Assembly (NCBI GenBank): GCA_947460825.1
Contig: CANHHA010000014.1
Location: 1-64,000 of the forward strand
Origin: Flavobacteriales bacterium
GTDB taxonomy: Bacteria; Bacteroidota; Bacteroidia; Flavobacteriales_D; Crocinitomicaceae
Length of the DNA stretch: 64,000 nucleotides
Direction: 5' to 3'
The notes below the pieces were generated by a model. The model worked only from the letters and a program-made list of their open reading frames with translations. It searched no databases and had not been told where the DNA came from. Positions 51,225 to 60,419 of this stretch are shown here, piece after piece. Each line of letters starts with the position of its first letter. The first letter of the stretch is position 1. The translations under genes and the position numbers were made by a program.

Positions 51225-54200
51225 TTATTTCATTAAGGTTACATTTCCTTTGATGATGTTTTCTAAGCCCCCGTAACAGGTAACTTGCAGGTAGTAGTCG
51301 TAGACGTCCGGATCGAGTTTTCTTCCTTGATAGATTCCATCCCATCCGAAATTGACATCCGTTGATTCAAACACCAATTCACCCCAGCGGTCAAACACCC
51401 TGAAAATCATTTTTTCTACAAATAGTCCACGCACATACAACACATCGTTATTCCCATCATTGTTTGGAGAAAATGCATTTGGAACATAGACATAAGGTCC
51501 ATCACAAATAATCTCGTAGACCTTCACATCGGTGGTATCGCTCACCGTGCACACGCCGTCTGAAACATAGAGGGTAAAGACCGTGGTTTCATCCACCGTG
51601 GCTTGCGTATTTTGCGCATTCGGATTGAGCACCGGCGCTGCTGGTACCCACTGATAAATCGGATAACCTGATGGAGCGCCAGTCAACGAAATCGTTGAGC
51701 CTGGAGTTACTAAGGGTGGATTAGCATTCGCTTGCACTAAGCTTGGATTGATGTACGACACGTTAACATAAACAGAATCTTCTACCACACACCCGTTCGC
51801 ACTGGTTGCTTCTAAATACACGTATTGCGTGGCTTGCGGTAAGATGGTCGCAGCCGCTTGATTCGTTGCACCTTGAATGATTGCCGCTGGACTCCACACA
51901 TAACTAAATACTTCTTGGGAATTATTAATTGCGGTATAAAGGGTTGGGCTATTTAAACAGATTGAATCAGGTCCGGAGATACTGATTGATTCTGAAAACA
52001 CCGTAATGCTGATGGAATCTGTGTATGAACAATTTCCATTTCCTGCCGTCAAATAATAAGTTGCTGTGCTTGGAACCAAGACTTCCAATGAAGGATCTTG
52101 CACCGGATTATTCAAGGTATCGGTAAATTGATTATTGCTTGACCACACAAACGCGTTCGGACTACCCACCAAGGTACTTGGAGACAGCACGATGGTAGAA
52201 TCAACGCACAAATACAGCGCATTTGGCAATGAGAAACTCACCGAAGGATAAACCGTGATGGTAACGGCAGCCGTATCTGAGGCATTACACACGGAATCAA
52301 AAATCACAAGCTCGGTGATGTATTGTCCCGGTACTGTATAGGTTACTTGCGGTTCAAAGGTTAGCGAATCAATGACTCCGTTACCGAAATCCCAATAGAA
52401 ATTGGAAGTTACGGTGGAGGAATTATTAAAATCAACGGTTACCGGGCTGCAGCCACTTTCCGGACTTGGCTGGTAATTGGCAATCACGGGGACATCAAAT
52501 TGAACAAAAACACTATCCGTTTTGGAACAATATCCATTGGCAGCGGATACATAATACCACCCAGGATTGTTATTTGAAATCAACAAGGTTGAATCATTCG
52601 GGGATGGAATTAACGGAGGCGTGAATGCTGAATTATTCCCCCACAGGTATTGACTCGCTGCTCCGTTGGTATTGATGGTCAGTGCATAAGGCGTATTCGA
52701 ACACAGCGCAAGGGTATCAAACAGCACGAAATTAATGGAGTCCAATACCGTAATGGTGATTTCAGCCGTATCGGTTAGGTTGCAAATGCTGTCTGTCACG
52801 TACAAATACACTTGGTATTGCCCCGGATTGGTGTATGTAACCGTTGGATTGAACACCGTTGAGCTGGAATTATTGTTCCCGAAATCCCACAAATAATCAT
52901 CGTTCTGCGAAGAAAAATTATTGAATGTCACTTGAAAGTCTTCACAGCCCATGGTTTGATTCGCAATAAATTGCGCGGAAGGAATTAATTCGAAATCAAA
53001 CTTGAATAAGAGGTTGTTACAATTGGTACTGTTATTTACACTGGAATATGCTCCCGGCGTAGTTGGAAAGTCACTGTGCCCGCCACAGCCTCCACACACG
53101 GATTGATATACCACCCCGTTTTTATCAAAGCGACTCGTTCCCCCATCCACATGTTCTGTAGAAATATTTCCGCCCATGTACGTCGCATAAAGCAAACTCA
53201 AGAAATCATGTTCTATGACCATCAAGTAGAAATCGAATCCGGTGGTATTTGGCTGATAGGCATTCCCTGAAATAGGCATTCCAGAAATCGGGACATTTTG
53301 CAAGATATTGGCTCCCCAACCGGAGATGTAAATATTTCCGCAGATATCTACCAAGAAGGCAGAAGGCGAAATATTAATCTGGCTGCTGCCATTCCCAATG
53401 GTTGCACTCGCTTGATTGGTTGATAGGTTATTGCTGAGTTTGATTACAAACTGGCTGGAGTTCGGATTATTGTATGGTGCATTCCACGTTGGAAAAATTC
53501 CTCCTACCGACTGACCCAGTACAAATACGTTGTTGTTTCGATCTACCTCTACAAAAAATGCTTGGTCATAATCATTCCTTCCTAGGTACGTTCCTGCAGT
53601 GATTGCGGTTCCTCCAGGATTTAATCTAATCACAAAGCCATCCGATTTTCCCCCTTGATAAGCACCCATGAGTCCACCAACGGTACCCGTTAAATTCATA
53701 GACGAGGTGCCACCGCAAGAAAAGATGTTATTGAGTGTATCTACTTTTACCGAATAACACGCATCGTTTTGACTTCCGCCATAATATGAGGAGAATTGCA
53801 AGGCATTAAACGAAGGGCTCAACCTAAAAATAACCCCATCTTGTGCACCCGCATTTGTAGCTTGAAATGGATTCACGGTTGGAAAATTCGTTGACCGAGT
53901 ACACGAAGCAATTAAAACATTCCCAGCTTGATCCAGCATGATTTCACCGCGGAATTGGTCCCCGTAATTGGTGGTCAAGGAATCATACAAAAATGCACCG
54001 TTGTATGGAAGCGAAGCTACCTTGTAATTTACCCCATCGTTCCCACTACCGCCAACATAGGTAGAAGCCAAGAGGTTTTGACCGTTTGCGCTGAGTTTGG
54101 AAACGAATAAATCCGTTCCTTGATTCAGAAAATACACGCCGTTAAAGAGAAAATTTGCATTTGCAACGCCGCCTGCGTGTGCGGGTTGGTAGGCCCCATT

Positions 54201-55301
54201 TGTAGTCGGGAAATCAATACTTGAGGTGGCACCAAAGATGTAGATGTTATCCACGGAATCACAGATTAAGCTGTTCGCAGTTTCCGTTCCTTGTACCATA
54301 TTGCCCCCGCCTAAAAAGGTAGCCCAAAGCATGGCTGTACCGGTTGGATTGTATTTGGTAATAAACACATCCGTCACTCCGTAATTCCCACCAATGGCGA
54401 CAAAATTCCCGGTAGGGTCATACGAAGACCCGTTCGGCATGGGGAAATTGTTTCCGTATACCATCCCCGCTGAATACGCCGCACCACTTTGACCATAGGT
54501 AGCCGTCATTCCAAAATTATCTGAAAATGCCCCATTGTACGTGGCAAAAACCAACACTGGATCGATGACTAAGGGAAGATCCCTGTTGTAAGAACCCAAG
54601 CGAAAAATCACCTCATCTCCTTGCACGATAAATTTACAATCAACCCAAATTCTTTGCCCATTAATATCCTGAAAAGCAGCTAATTGCTCTTGTTTAATTT
54701 GACCCAGTGGAGTTTCAATGACTAAATTCCCTTTTCTATCCACGCTGAGTTTACGGTGTCCCGCATATTGCATGCGAATTTGAGTAGGATCTGCACCGGG
54801 GGAAACTACAAATCCATATTCTTGATTGAGACCGGTTGCATTAAAGGTTAAATCAATTCCCGGATACAGTTGATGCCTTACTGCGCGATCATACCCATGA
54901 ACCTCAGCGGCCCACCTCGTTGAATCTTTTCCAAGAAAATAATTGTGATAAAAGGGAGTCCCTCCCGCTTTCTCCATGGTGGTAAATGGAAGCGAGTTAA
55001 CAAACGCTGCGTGCACTACATGTTCTCGAATGTCTTGATTCTTCTGTTTGTCACCCCGGTCATGCGCGTGCGCCATGGCACTTAAATCTTGCTGGTGAAA
55101 AATCATTTTATTTTTCATGACCCACAGCTTCCCCCCTTCCTTTTCGGCTTTAAACAAGACCTCTGATGGCCATTGTCCTTTATTCTCAAAAAACTGAATG
55201 GCATTCAACGAGGGCATCGATTGAAAATTCCCTTGAGGTGACTGCGCATGAAACCCAAGGGCTAAAAAAAGTATTCCAAGAAACAAAACGCACCGCTTCA
55301 T
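51225..55301 (-). CDS. Giant secreted protein, SBBP-type propeller, PKD domains, T9SS type B domain
   Basis: 1358 residues with a signal peptide (ending LGFHAQ). QFFENKGQWPSEVLFKAEKEGG opens a DUF7948-type N-terminal domain (~35-260). Residues ~265-790 are repeats with VFITKYNPTGTAMLWATFLGGG and SFLVDICGNIYISGWG that look like beta-propeller SBBP repeats. PKD domains follow (YLWDFGNNN ~835; FYWDFGNG ~995) with further Ig-like parts. The C-terminus (YVPNAFSPNNDGNNDV, FDRWGELVF) is a gliding-type type B sorting domain. Surface structural or adhesive role likely. Confidence 0.88.
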   Translation of the reverse strand: MKRCVLFLGILFLALGFHAQSPQGNFQSMPSLNAIQFFENKGQWPSEVLFKAEKEGGKLWVMKNKMIFHQQDLSAMAHAHDRGDKQKNQDIREHVVHAAFVNSLPFTTMEKAGGTPFYHNYFLGKDSTRWAAEVHGYDRAVRHQLYPGIDLTFNATGLNQEYGFVVSPGADPTQIRMQYAGHRKLSVDRKGNLVIETPLGQIKQEQLAAFQDINGQRIWVDCKFIVQGDEVIFRLGSYNRDLPLVIDPVLVFATYNGAFSDNFGMTATYGQSGAAYSAGMVYGNNFPMPNGSSYDPTGNFVAIGGNYGVTDVFITKYNPTGTAMLWATFLGGGNMVQGTETANSLICDSVDNIYIFGATSSIDFPTTNGAYQPAHAGGVANANFLFNGVYFLNQGTDLFVSKLSANGQNLLASTYVGGSGNDGVNYKVASLPYNGAFLYDSLTTNYGDQFRGEIMLDQAGNVLIASCTRSTNFPTVNPFQATNAGAQDGVIFRLSPSFNALQFSSYYGGSQNDACYSVKVDTLNNIFSCGGTSSMNLTGTVGGLMGAYQGGKSDGFVIRLNPGGTAITAGTYLGRNDYDQAFFVEVDRNNNVFVLGQSVGGIFPTWNAPYNNPNSSQFVIKLSNNLSTNQASATIGNGSSQINISPSAFLVDICGNIYISGWGANILQNVPISGMPISGNAYQPNTTGFDFYLMVIEHDFLSLLYATYMGGNISTEHVDGGTSRFDKNGVVYQSVCGGCGGHSDFPTTPGAYSSVNNSTNCNNLLFKFDFELIPSAQFIANQTMGCEDFQVTFNNFSSQNDDYLWDFGNNNSSSTVFNPTVTYTNPGQYQVYLYVTDSICNLTDTAEITITVLDSINFVLFDTLALCSNTPYALTINTNGAASQYLWGNNSAFTPPLIPSPNDSTLLISNNNPGWYYVSAANGYCSKTDSVFVQFDVPVIANYQPSPESGCSPVTVDFNNSSTVTSNFYWDFGNGVIDSLTFEPQVTYTVPGQYITELVIFDSVCNASDTAAVTITVYPSVSFSLPNALYLCVDSTIVLSPSTLVGSPNAFVWSSNNQFTDTLNNPVQDPSLEVLVPSTATYYLTAGNGNCSYTDSISITVFSESISISGPDSICLNSPTLYTAINNSQEVFSYVWSPAAIIQGATNQAAATILPQATQYVYLEATSANGCVVEDSVYVNVSYINPSLVQANANPPLVTPGSTISLTGAPSGYPIYQWVPAAPVLNPNAQNTQATVDETTVFTLYVSDGVCTVSDTTDVKVYEIICDGPYVYVPNAFSPNNDGNNDVLYVRGLFVEKMIFRVFDRWGELVFESTDVNFGWDGIYQGRKLDPDVYDYYLQVTCYGGLENIIKGNVTLMK

Positions 55302-55395
55302 TGCCCTAAAAATACAGATTTTATTCGGGTGAAAAAAAGTATTCAGCGCGCAGCGCGCTTTTTTGTAATTTTACTTCGCTTTCAGCCCAATATTC

Positions 55396-56340
55396 ATGAA
55401 TCGAATTACAGAACTTTTTAAGATAAAATACCCACTCATTCAAGGCGGTATGATTTGGTGCTCCGGATGGGAATTGGCTTCTGCTGTTTCCAACGCAGGT
55501 GGCCTTGGATTGATAGGCTCAGGATCCATGTATCCAGAAATTTTAAGGGAACAAATCTTGAAATGTCAAGCCGCAACAGACAAACCCTTTGGCGTAAACA
55601 TTCCGCTCTTGTATCCAAACATAGAAGAACATTTAACCACAGTGATTGAACTGAAGGTTCCCATCGTATTTACCTCTGCAGGAAATCCAAAAGCCCATAC
55701 GGCGCGTTTAAAAGCGTCAGGAATTACGGTAGTTCACGTGGTGTCCTCCAAGAAATTTGCACTAAAAGCACAGGAAGCGGGTGTAGACGCCATCGTGGCC
55801 GAAGGATTTGAAGCGGGCGGACACAACGGAAGAGAAGAAACCACTACCTTGTGTTTAATTCCCTCTGTTGCTGAAGCGGTTGATATTCCCGTGATTGCGG
55901 CGGGCGGTATTGGAAGTGGTAAAGCCATGCTAGCAGCCATGATTTTAGGAGCCGATGGCGTTCAAGTGGGTAGTCGTTTTATTGCTACGCCAGAGTCGAG
56001 TGCACACGTGGCATTCAAGGAACGAATTCTTGAGGCAGAAGAAGGCGACACCAAACTTACCCTCAAAGAAATTACCCCGGTGCGCTTACTCAACAACCCC
56101 TTCTATCAAGAACTTCAGACTATTTATGAACGAAAGGGCACCTCAGAAGAATTAGCCACGCATCTTGGAAGGGGTCGAGCAAAAAAAGGCATGTTTGAAG
56201 GCGATTTAGTTGCCGGTGAATTAGAAGTTGGACAAGTTTCAGCGATGATTCGTGTTATGAAACCGGCTGGTGACGTTGTCAAGGAGCTAATCACTGAATT
56301 CAACGACTTGGCCTCACAATTAAAACAATTGAATTTTTAA
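55396..56340 (+). CDS. FMN-dependent nitronate monooxygenase / FabK-like enzyme
   Basis: 314 residues. TIM-barrel flavoprotein: YPLIQGGMIWCSG near the start, NAGGLGLIGSG, VAEGFEAGGHNGREE (~137) with the conserved EAGGH, VIAAGGIGSGKAMLAAMILGADGVQVGSRFIAT (FMN-phosphate site ~170-200). The family holds nitronate monooxygenases and enoyl-ACP reductase FabK, which cannot be separated here by eye. No fatty-acid genes adjoin; two M16 peptidases follow after 3 bases, probably in the same operon. Confidence 0.85.
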   Translation: MNRITELFKIKYPLIQGGMIWCSGWELASAVSNAGGLGLIGSGSMYPEILREQILKCQAATDKPFGVNIPLLYPNIEEHLTTVIELKVPIVFTSAGNPKAHTARLKASGITVVHVVSSKKFALKAQEAGVDAIVAEGFEAGGHNGREETTTLCLIPSVAEAVDIPVIAAGGIGSGKAMLAAMILGADGVQVGSRFIATPESSAHVAFKERILEAEEGDTKLTLKEITPVRLLNNPFYQELQTIYERKGTSEELATHLGRGRAKKGMFEGDLVAGELEVGQVSAMIRVMKPAGDVVKELITEFNDLASQLKQLNF

Positions 56341-56343
56341 GAT

Positions 56344-57585
56344 ATGATAACCTTTCATCGCTTCACTTTACCCAATGGGCTGAAGGTGATTTTTCACCAA
56401 GATAAAACTACACCCATGGCGGTAGTTAATACCCTCTATGATGTGGGTGCGCGGGATGAAGACCCGAATCATACGGGGTTCGCTCACCTATTTGAACATT
56501 TGATGTTCGGTGGTTCTGTGAATATCCCAGATTTTGATGCCCCCTTGCAGCGTGCCGGAGGAGAAAGCAACGCATTTACCAGCAACGACATCACCAATTA
56601 TTACGATGTACTTCCATCTCAAAACATTGAAACCGCGTTGTGGCTTGAGAGTGATCGCATGTTATCCCTGGCCTTTTCTGATAAAAGCTTAGAGGTGCAG
56701 CGCAGCGTGGTCATTGAAGAATTTAAGCAACGCTATTTAAATCAACCCTATGGCGACGTATGGTTGGAATTACGCCCGCTTGCCTATCAGGTTCACCCCT
56801 ATCAATGGGCTACCATTGGGAAAGAAATCAGCCACATTGAACAAGCCACCATGGATGATGTGCGTTCCTTTTTTGGGTCACATTATCACCCCGGAAATGC
56901 CATACTAACGATTGCAGGTAACTACGAAAATAATCAAATCGAAGACTTGGTATCCAAGTGGTATGGAAACATCCCAGGGAAAAAGAAAGGAGCCCGGATC
57001 TTGATGCAGGAACCGCCGCAAAACGAATATAGAACCTTGACGCTTAAGCGAAACGTACCGGCTTCAGCGTTCTATTACGCCTTTAAAATGTCGGAACGTA
57101 AATCGGAAGGATATTACATTGCCGACTTACTCTCGGATGAAGTAGGAAAAGACAAATCAGGTAAGCTGTATTTGAGCCTTAAAAAAGACAAGGCGCTGGT
57201 TCATGAAATCAATGCCTACATCTTGGGATCGCTCGATGAAGGCTTATTTATTGTTTCTGGCAAGCTTATGCCTGGAAAAACATTTGAGGCCTTGGATGCA
57301 GCGTTGTGGGAGGTCCTGGAAACCTTCAAAACCACCTTGATTTCCACCCCTGATTTAAACAGGCTGCGTATGAAAGCGAAGACCTCTAAAGCATTTCAAG
57401 AGCAGGGACTTTTAAACCGGGCGATGAATCTTTCGTTCTTCGAATTATTGGGAGATGCGCATGGAATCAACGAAGAAGAAGCAATTTACAATGCCATCGA
57501 AGCATGTCATTTACAAGACTATGCCAAATCGCTCTTCAACCCAAGCAATTGCTCCCGTTTATTCATTGAATCTGAAACTAACTAA
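56344..57585 (+). CDS. M16 family zinc peptidase, catalytic subunit type
   Basis: 413 residues. HLFEHLMFGG (~47) is the inverted zinc motif H-x-x-E-H, with the downstream Glu in VIEEFKQRYLN (~125), so this half is catalytic. Length fits a half-size subunit, as in the heterodimeric processing peptidases and many bacterial M16B enzymes. The next gene encodes a non-catalytic partner. No signal peptide. Confidence 0.92.
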   Translation: MITFHRFTLPNGLKVIFHQDKTTPMAVVNTLYDVGARDEDPNHTGFAHLFEHLMFGGSVNIPDFDAPLQRAGGESNAFTSNDITNYYDVLPSQNIETALWLESDRMLSLAFSDKSLEVQRSVVIEEFKQRYLNQPYGDVWLELRPLAYQVHPYQWATIGKEISHIEQATMDDVRSFFGSHYHPGNAILTIAGNYENNQIEDLVSKWYGNIPGKKKGARILMQEPPQNEYRTLTLKRNVPASAFYYAFKMSERKSEGYYIADLLSDEVGKDKSGKLYLSLKKDKALVHEINAYILGSLDEGLFIVSGKLMPGKTFEALDAALWEVLETFKTTLISTPDLNRLRMKAKTSKAFQEQGLLNRAMNLSFFELLGDAHGINEEEAIYNAIEACHLQDYAKSLFNPSNCSRLFIESETN

Positions 57586-57586
57586 C

Positions 57587-58852
57587 ATGACAGATACTAT
57601 AAATCGTTCGCAGGCTCCTTCAGTTTCCTTATCCAACGACATTAATTACATTGAACCGGAGCGCCACCTCACACCGGCGGGTGTACCCGTGTATTTGATG
57701 CGCAACGAAACCAGCGAAGCCGTTAAATTGGAATTGATTTTTGACGCAGGCTCTATGTACGATGAAAAACCTGTGGCTGGATTAACCACCGGGATGCTTT
57801 TAGCAGGTACCGCCGACAAAACCATGGCAGAAATCAACGATATGATTGATGACCACGGGGGGTATTTCAATGCCAGTGTAAGTGCTGATTATGCCTACCT
57901 AAACATATTCGGGCTGAATGAATCCATGGATCAATTAGTCCCGATCATTGAGGAAGCGCTTTATCATGCAAACTTCCCGGAAACCGAATTGATACAACTG
58001 AAAGCGGAGCGAAAACAACACTTAATGGTGTCACTCGAAAAAGTAAGCACCCTGGCACAGCGCGGCTTACAAGAACACCTGTTTAAGGGAACACCATACG
58101 GTAGGATTAATCAACCCGACGACTTTGATGGGGTTACTCGAACTGACATCCAAGCATTTTTTGAAACCTATTTTAAAAAAGGCCTGCGAAAAATCAATTG
58201 GGTTGGGAATCCAAGTGCAGCGCAATTAGACCGTATTTTACAGTGTTTTGCACGATGGACTAAGGAAGTAAAACCGTTACCCCCCATCAACTACACGCCA
58301 AGCATCGAACGCATTGAAGTGAAGAAAGCGGATGCGGTACAAACTGGCATTCGAATGGGAAAAATACTGTTTGACCGATCTCATCCGGATTACCATAAAA
58401 TGACCGTGGTTAATACGATCTTGGGCGAATACTTCGGGAGTCGATTGATGTCGAATATTCGAGAAGACAAAGGCTATACGTATGGTATCGGGAGTTATCT
58501 TGGAGAGAATCAATCCAACGGATATTTTGTCATTGCGACGGAAGTTGGGAATGAATTTTTAGCGGATACCTTGGTTCAAATTAACGCGGAAATCGAACGC
58601 ATGCGCACGCAATTAGTTCCCCAGGACGAATTGAGCTTGGTGAAAAATTATTTATCCGGTCAATTCCTTCGAAGCGCTGATGGTCCCTTTGCCATGATGG
58701 ATTTATTCACGATGGTAGAAATCAGAGGACTTGATTATTCCTTCTACCAAAATGCCTTGAGCACCATTGAAGAAATCACATCCGAGGAAATCATGGAAAC
58801 GGCGTCAAACCATTTAAATTCAGAAGACATGTTGATTGTTACCGCGGGATAA
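57587..58852 (+). CDS. M16 family peptidase, non-catalytic partner
   Basis: 421 residues from the ATG at 57587, one base after the stop of the first subunit (a longer frame from 57455 lies inside that gene). The fold is M16 but the H-x-x-E-H is lost (GLTTGMLLAGTADKTMAEI). The C-terminal half keeps the substrate-binding GYTYGIGSYLG (~295), the Arg/Tyr motif that helps the partner. Together the two would make one active heterodimer. Confidence 0.9.
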   Translation: MTDTINRSQAPSVSLSNDINYIEPERHLTPAGVPVYLMRNETSEAVKLELIFDAGSMYDEKPVAGLTTGMLLAGTADKTMAEINDMIDDHGGYFNASVSADYAYLNIFGLNESMDQLVPIIEEALYHANFPETELIQLKAERKQHLMVSLEKVSTLAQRGLQEHLFKGTPYGRINQPDDFDGVTRTDIQAFFETYFKKGLRKINWVGNPSAAQLDRILQCFARWTKEVKPLPPINYTPSIERIEVKKADAVQTGIRMGKILFDRSHPDYHKMTVVNTILGEYFGSRLMSNIREDKGYTYGIGSYLGENQSNGYFVIATEVGNEFLADTLVQINAEIERMRTQLVPQDELSLVKNYLSGQFLRSADGPFAMMDLFTMVEIRGLDYSFYQNALSTIEEITSEEIMETASNHLNSEDMLIVTAG

Positions 58853-58857
58853 ACTGA

Positions 58858-59595
58858 TTAATTTAATGAATGGCCATCCCATTCTTCATCGTTATCACTT
58901 TTGTTAGACCTAAGGGTAAGTTGGTAATCCATTTCTTTAAGCGCATCGATTACATATGACATTTTAAGATTCATAGATTGCGGCTCAACGTTGTAGATTA
59001 CGGCTTCTTTCCCTTCAACCGCCTTCATTCTAATGCTTAATGATAAACTAAAGGAAGAAGAATGGTAACCTCCATATCTACCCCTTTTAAACGTTTTTAA
59101 ATAAACAACATGGTCAATATCGGGCTTATTTATGTGAAATGAGTCGGCACTTGTCGGATCATCTAATTGAATGTTATCTCTACAAACAACAATTTTATCA
59201 TGAATTGCATGCTTGAGACGCATTACCATTACAACCAGCTTATAAACAGCAAATAATGATAACAGTGAAAATAAAATCCAAGCATCAGAAAATGATGACA
59301 TTAGTGGTTGGAAGGTAGCCACCCCAACGACCATACAAATAACACCGAAGATATACGCGTAGTCAGCAAATAAGGGAGTATCTAAGCGAATTTGGTCGGG
59401 AGAATCAACATGATATACCTTACTTTTTCTCAACATGATTAAGCCCGTAACATAGCATACCACACCAAAAACAAAAAACGCCAAGGATACAGGAACCGGT
59501 ACAAAATTGGCAATGGTTTCAAACCCATAAAGGAATAGAGCTCCTGTGCCAAAAATTAGTGCTAAAATAAAAACGATGATTAAAATGGCTTTCAT
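58858..59595 (-). CDS. Hypothetical membrane protein
   Basis: 245 residues, about four membrane helices in the first half (residues 2-22, 30-50, ~70-90, ~96-115), then a soluble C-terminal domain with FKRGRYGGYHSSSFSLSLSIRMKAVEG. I do not recognise a family. The C-terminus is in the cytoplasm if the helix count is right. Convergent with the M16 pair; the FISUMP lipoprotein is upstream on the same strand. Confidence 0.6.
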   Translation of the reverse strand: MKAILIIVFILALIFGTGALFLYGFETIANFVPVPVSLAFFVFGVVCYVTGLIMLRKSKVYHVDSPDQIRLDTPLFADYAYIFGVICMVVGVATFQPLMSSFSDAWILFSLLSLFAVYKLVVMVMRLKHAIHDKIVVCRDNIQLDDPTSADSFHINKPDIDHVVYLKTFKRGRYGGYHSSSFSLSLSIRMKAVEGKEAVIYNVEPQSMNLKMSYVIDALKEMDYQLTLRSNKSDNDEEWDGHSLN

Positions 59596-59626
59596 AGATT
59601 AAGAATTAAATTAATGAGAATTAGGT

Positions 59627-60325
59627 TTATTTTTTTAGACAGCGAATTGGAATCCCACACTCTTTACTTGCATAGGAATAATCACTACAATCACATTCCT
59701 TGAATTGGATATAGAATGCATTCAACGCATCTTTTGATTTCTTAACCCCATCCTCCAAATAACTAGAGGTTGTCCAATAATATGCACAGCAATCATTAGA
59801 TAAAACCGCATCATAACCCATTAAACCTGAAGGTTTTGAACTAAAACCGGTGCTGTTATTACCTGAATTCCCAAAACCCCAGCCTTCCTCAGCTTTACTA
59901 TCCCAAACACTACCATATGAACCTGTCCAAGAGCGTTGACTAATATTGACTTGAAAATCCTTTACATTGGGAACTTTCCATCCGTTTGGAGCAATACCTC
60001 TAGGGTCCGTCACGACATAATGATTGTAATATTTAATCCCTGTTTTTTTATTAAAATTTCGCCAACACCAAGCTGGTATTTGTTTCTTATTTAATGACTT
60101 CCACTCTTTCGGGGTTCTAGCTTGCGGGATTTTCTCACCGTTTCTAAAGGTAGTTACTCGTAAATTGGTGGCCATCCATTCTTGATCGCCAATCTTCACT
60201 GTCTTGAATTCATTTCCATCTTGATCTTTTTCCACTTTATAATCTCCACTAAACCCTCCACAGGAAACTAAAAAAAATAAACTTGATGCAGCGATTAACT
60301 TAATCCAAGATAATTGATTTCTCAT
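59627..60325 (-). CDS. FISUMP-domain lipoprotein
   Basis: 232 residues, lipoprotein signal FFLVSC. GNEFKTVKIGDQEWMATNLRV (~residue 37) and APNGWKVPNVKDF (~120) with YYWTTSSY and the end CGIPIRCLKK are the FISUMP pattern. It is intact, unlike the related gene at 13.6-14.3 kb. Extra cysteines (NDCCAYYW, FKECDCSD) may form disulfides. An envelope role is likely; function unknown. Confidence 0.8.
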   Translation of the reverse strand: MRNQLSWIKLIAASSLFFLVSCGGFSGDYKVEKDQDGNEFKTVKIGDQEWMATNLRVTTFRNGEKIPQARTPKEWKSLNKKQIPAWCWRNFNKKTGIKYYNHYVVTDPRGIAPNGWKVPNVKDFQVNISQRSWTGSYGSVWDSKAEEGWGFGNSGNNSTGFSSKPSGLMGYDAVLSNDCCAYYWTTSSYLEDGVKKSKDALNAFYIQFKECDCSDYSYASKECGIPIRCLKK

Positions 60326-60419
60326 ATTTTAAAGATATTTTTGATAAATGTAGTAAATTTTGGCAAGAACTTAGTTGTTGACATAATTTTTATTAAAACT
60401 ATACGTTCCTCACGCGCGC

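Noticed and set aside
57455-57586. N-terminal extension of the second M16 protein
   Set aside because: It overlaps the first M16 gene in another frame; the ATG at 57587 gives a normal start one base after its stop.
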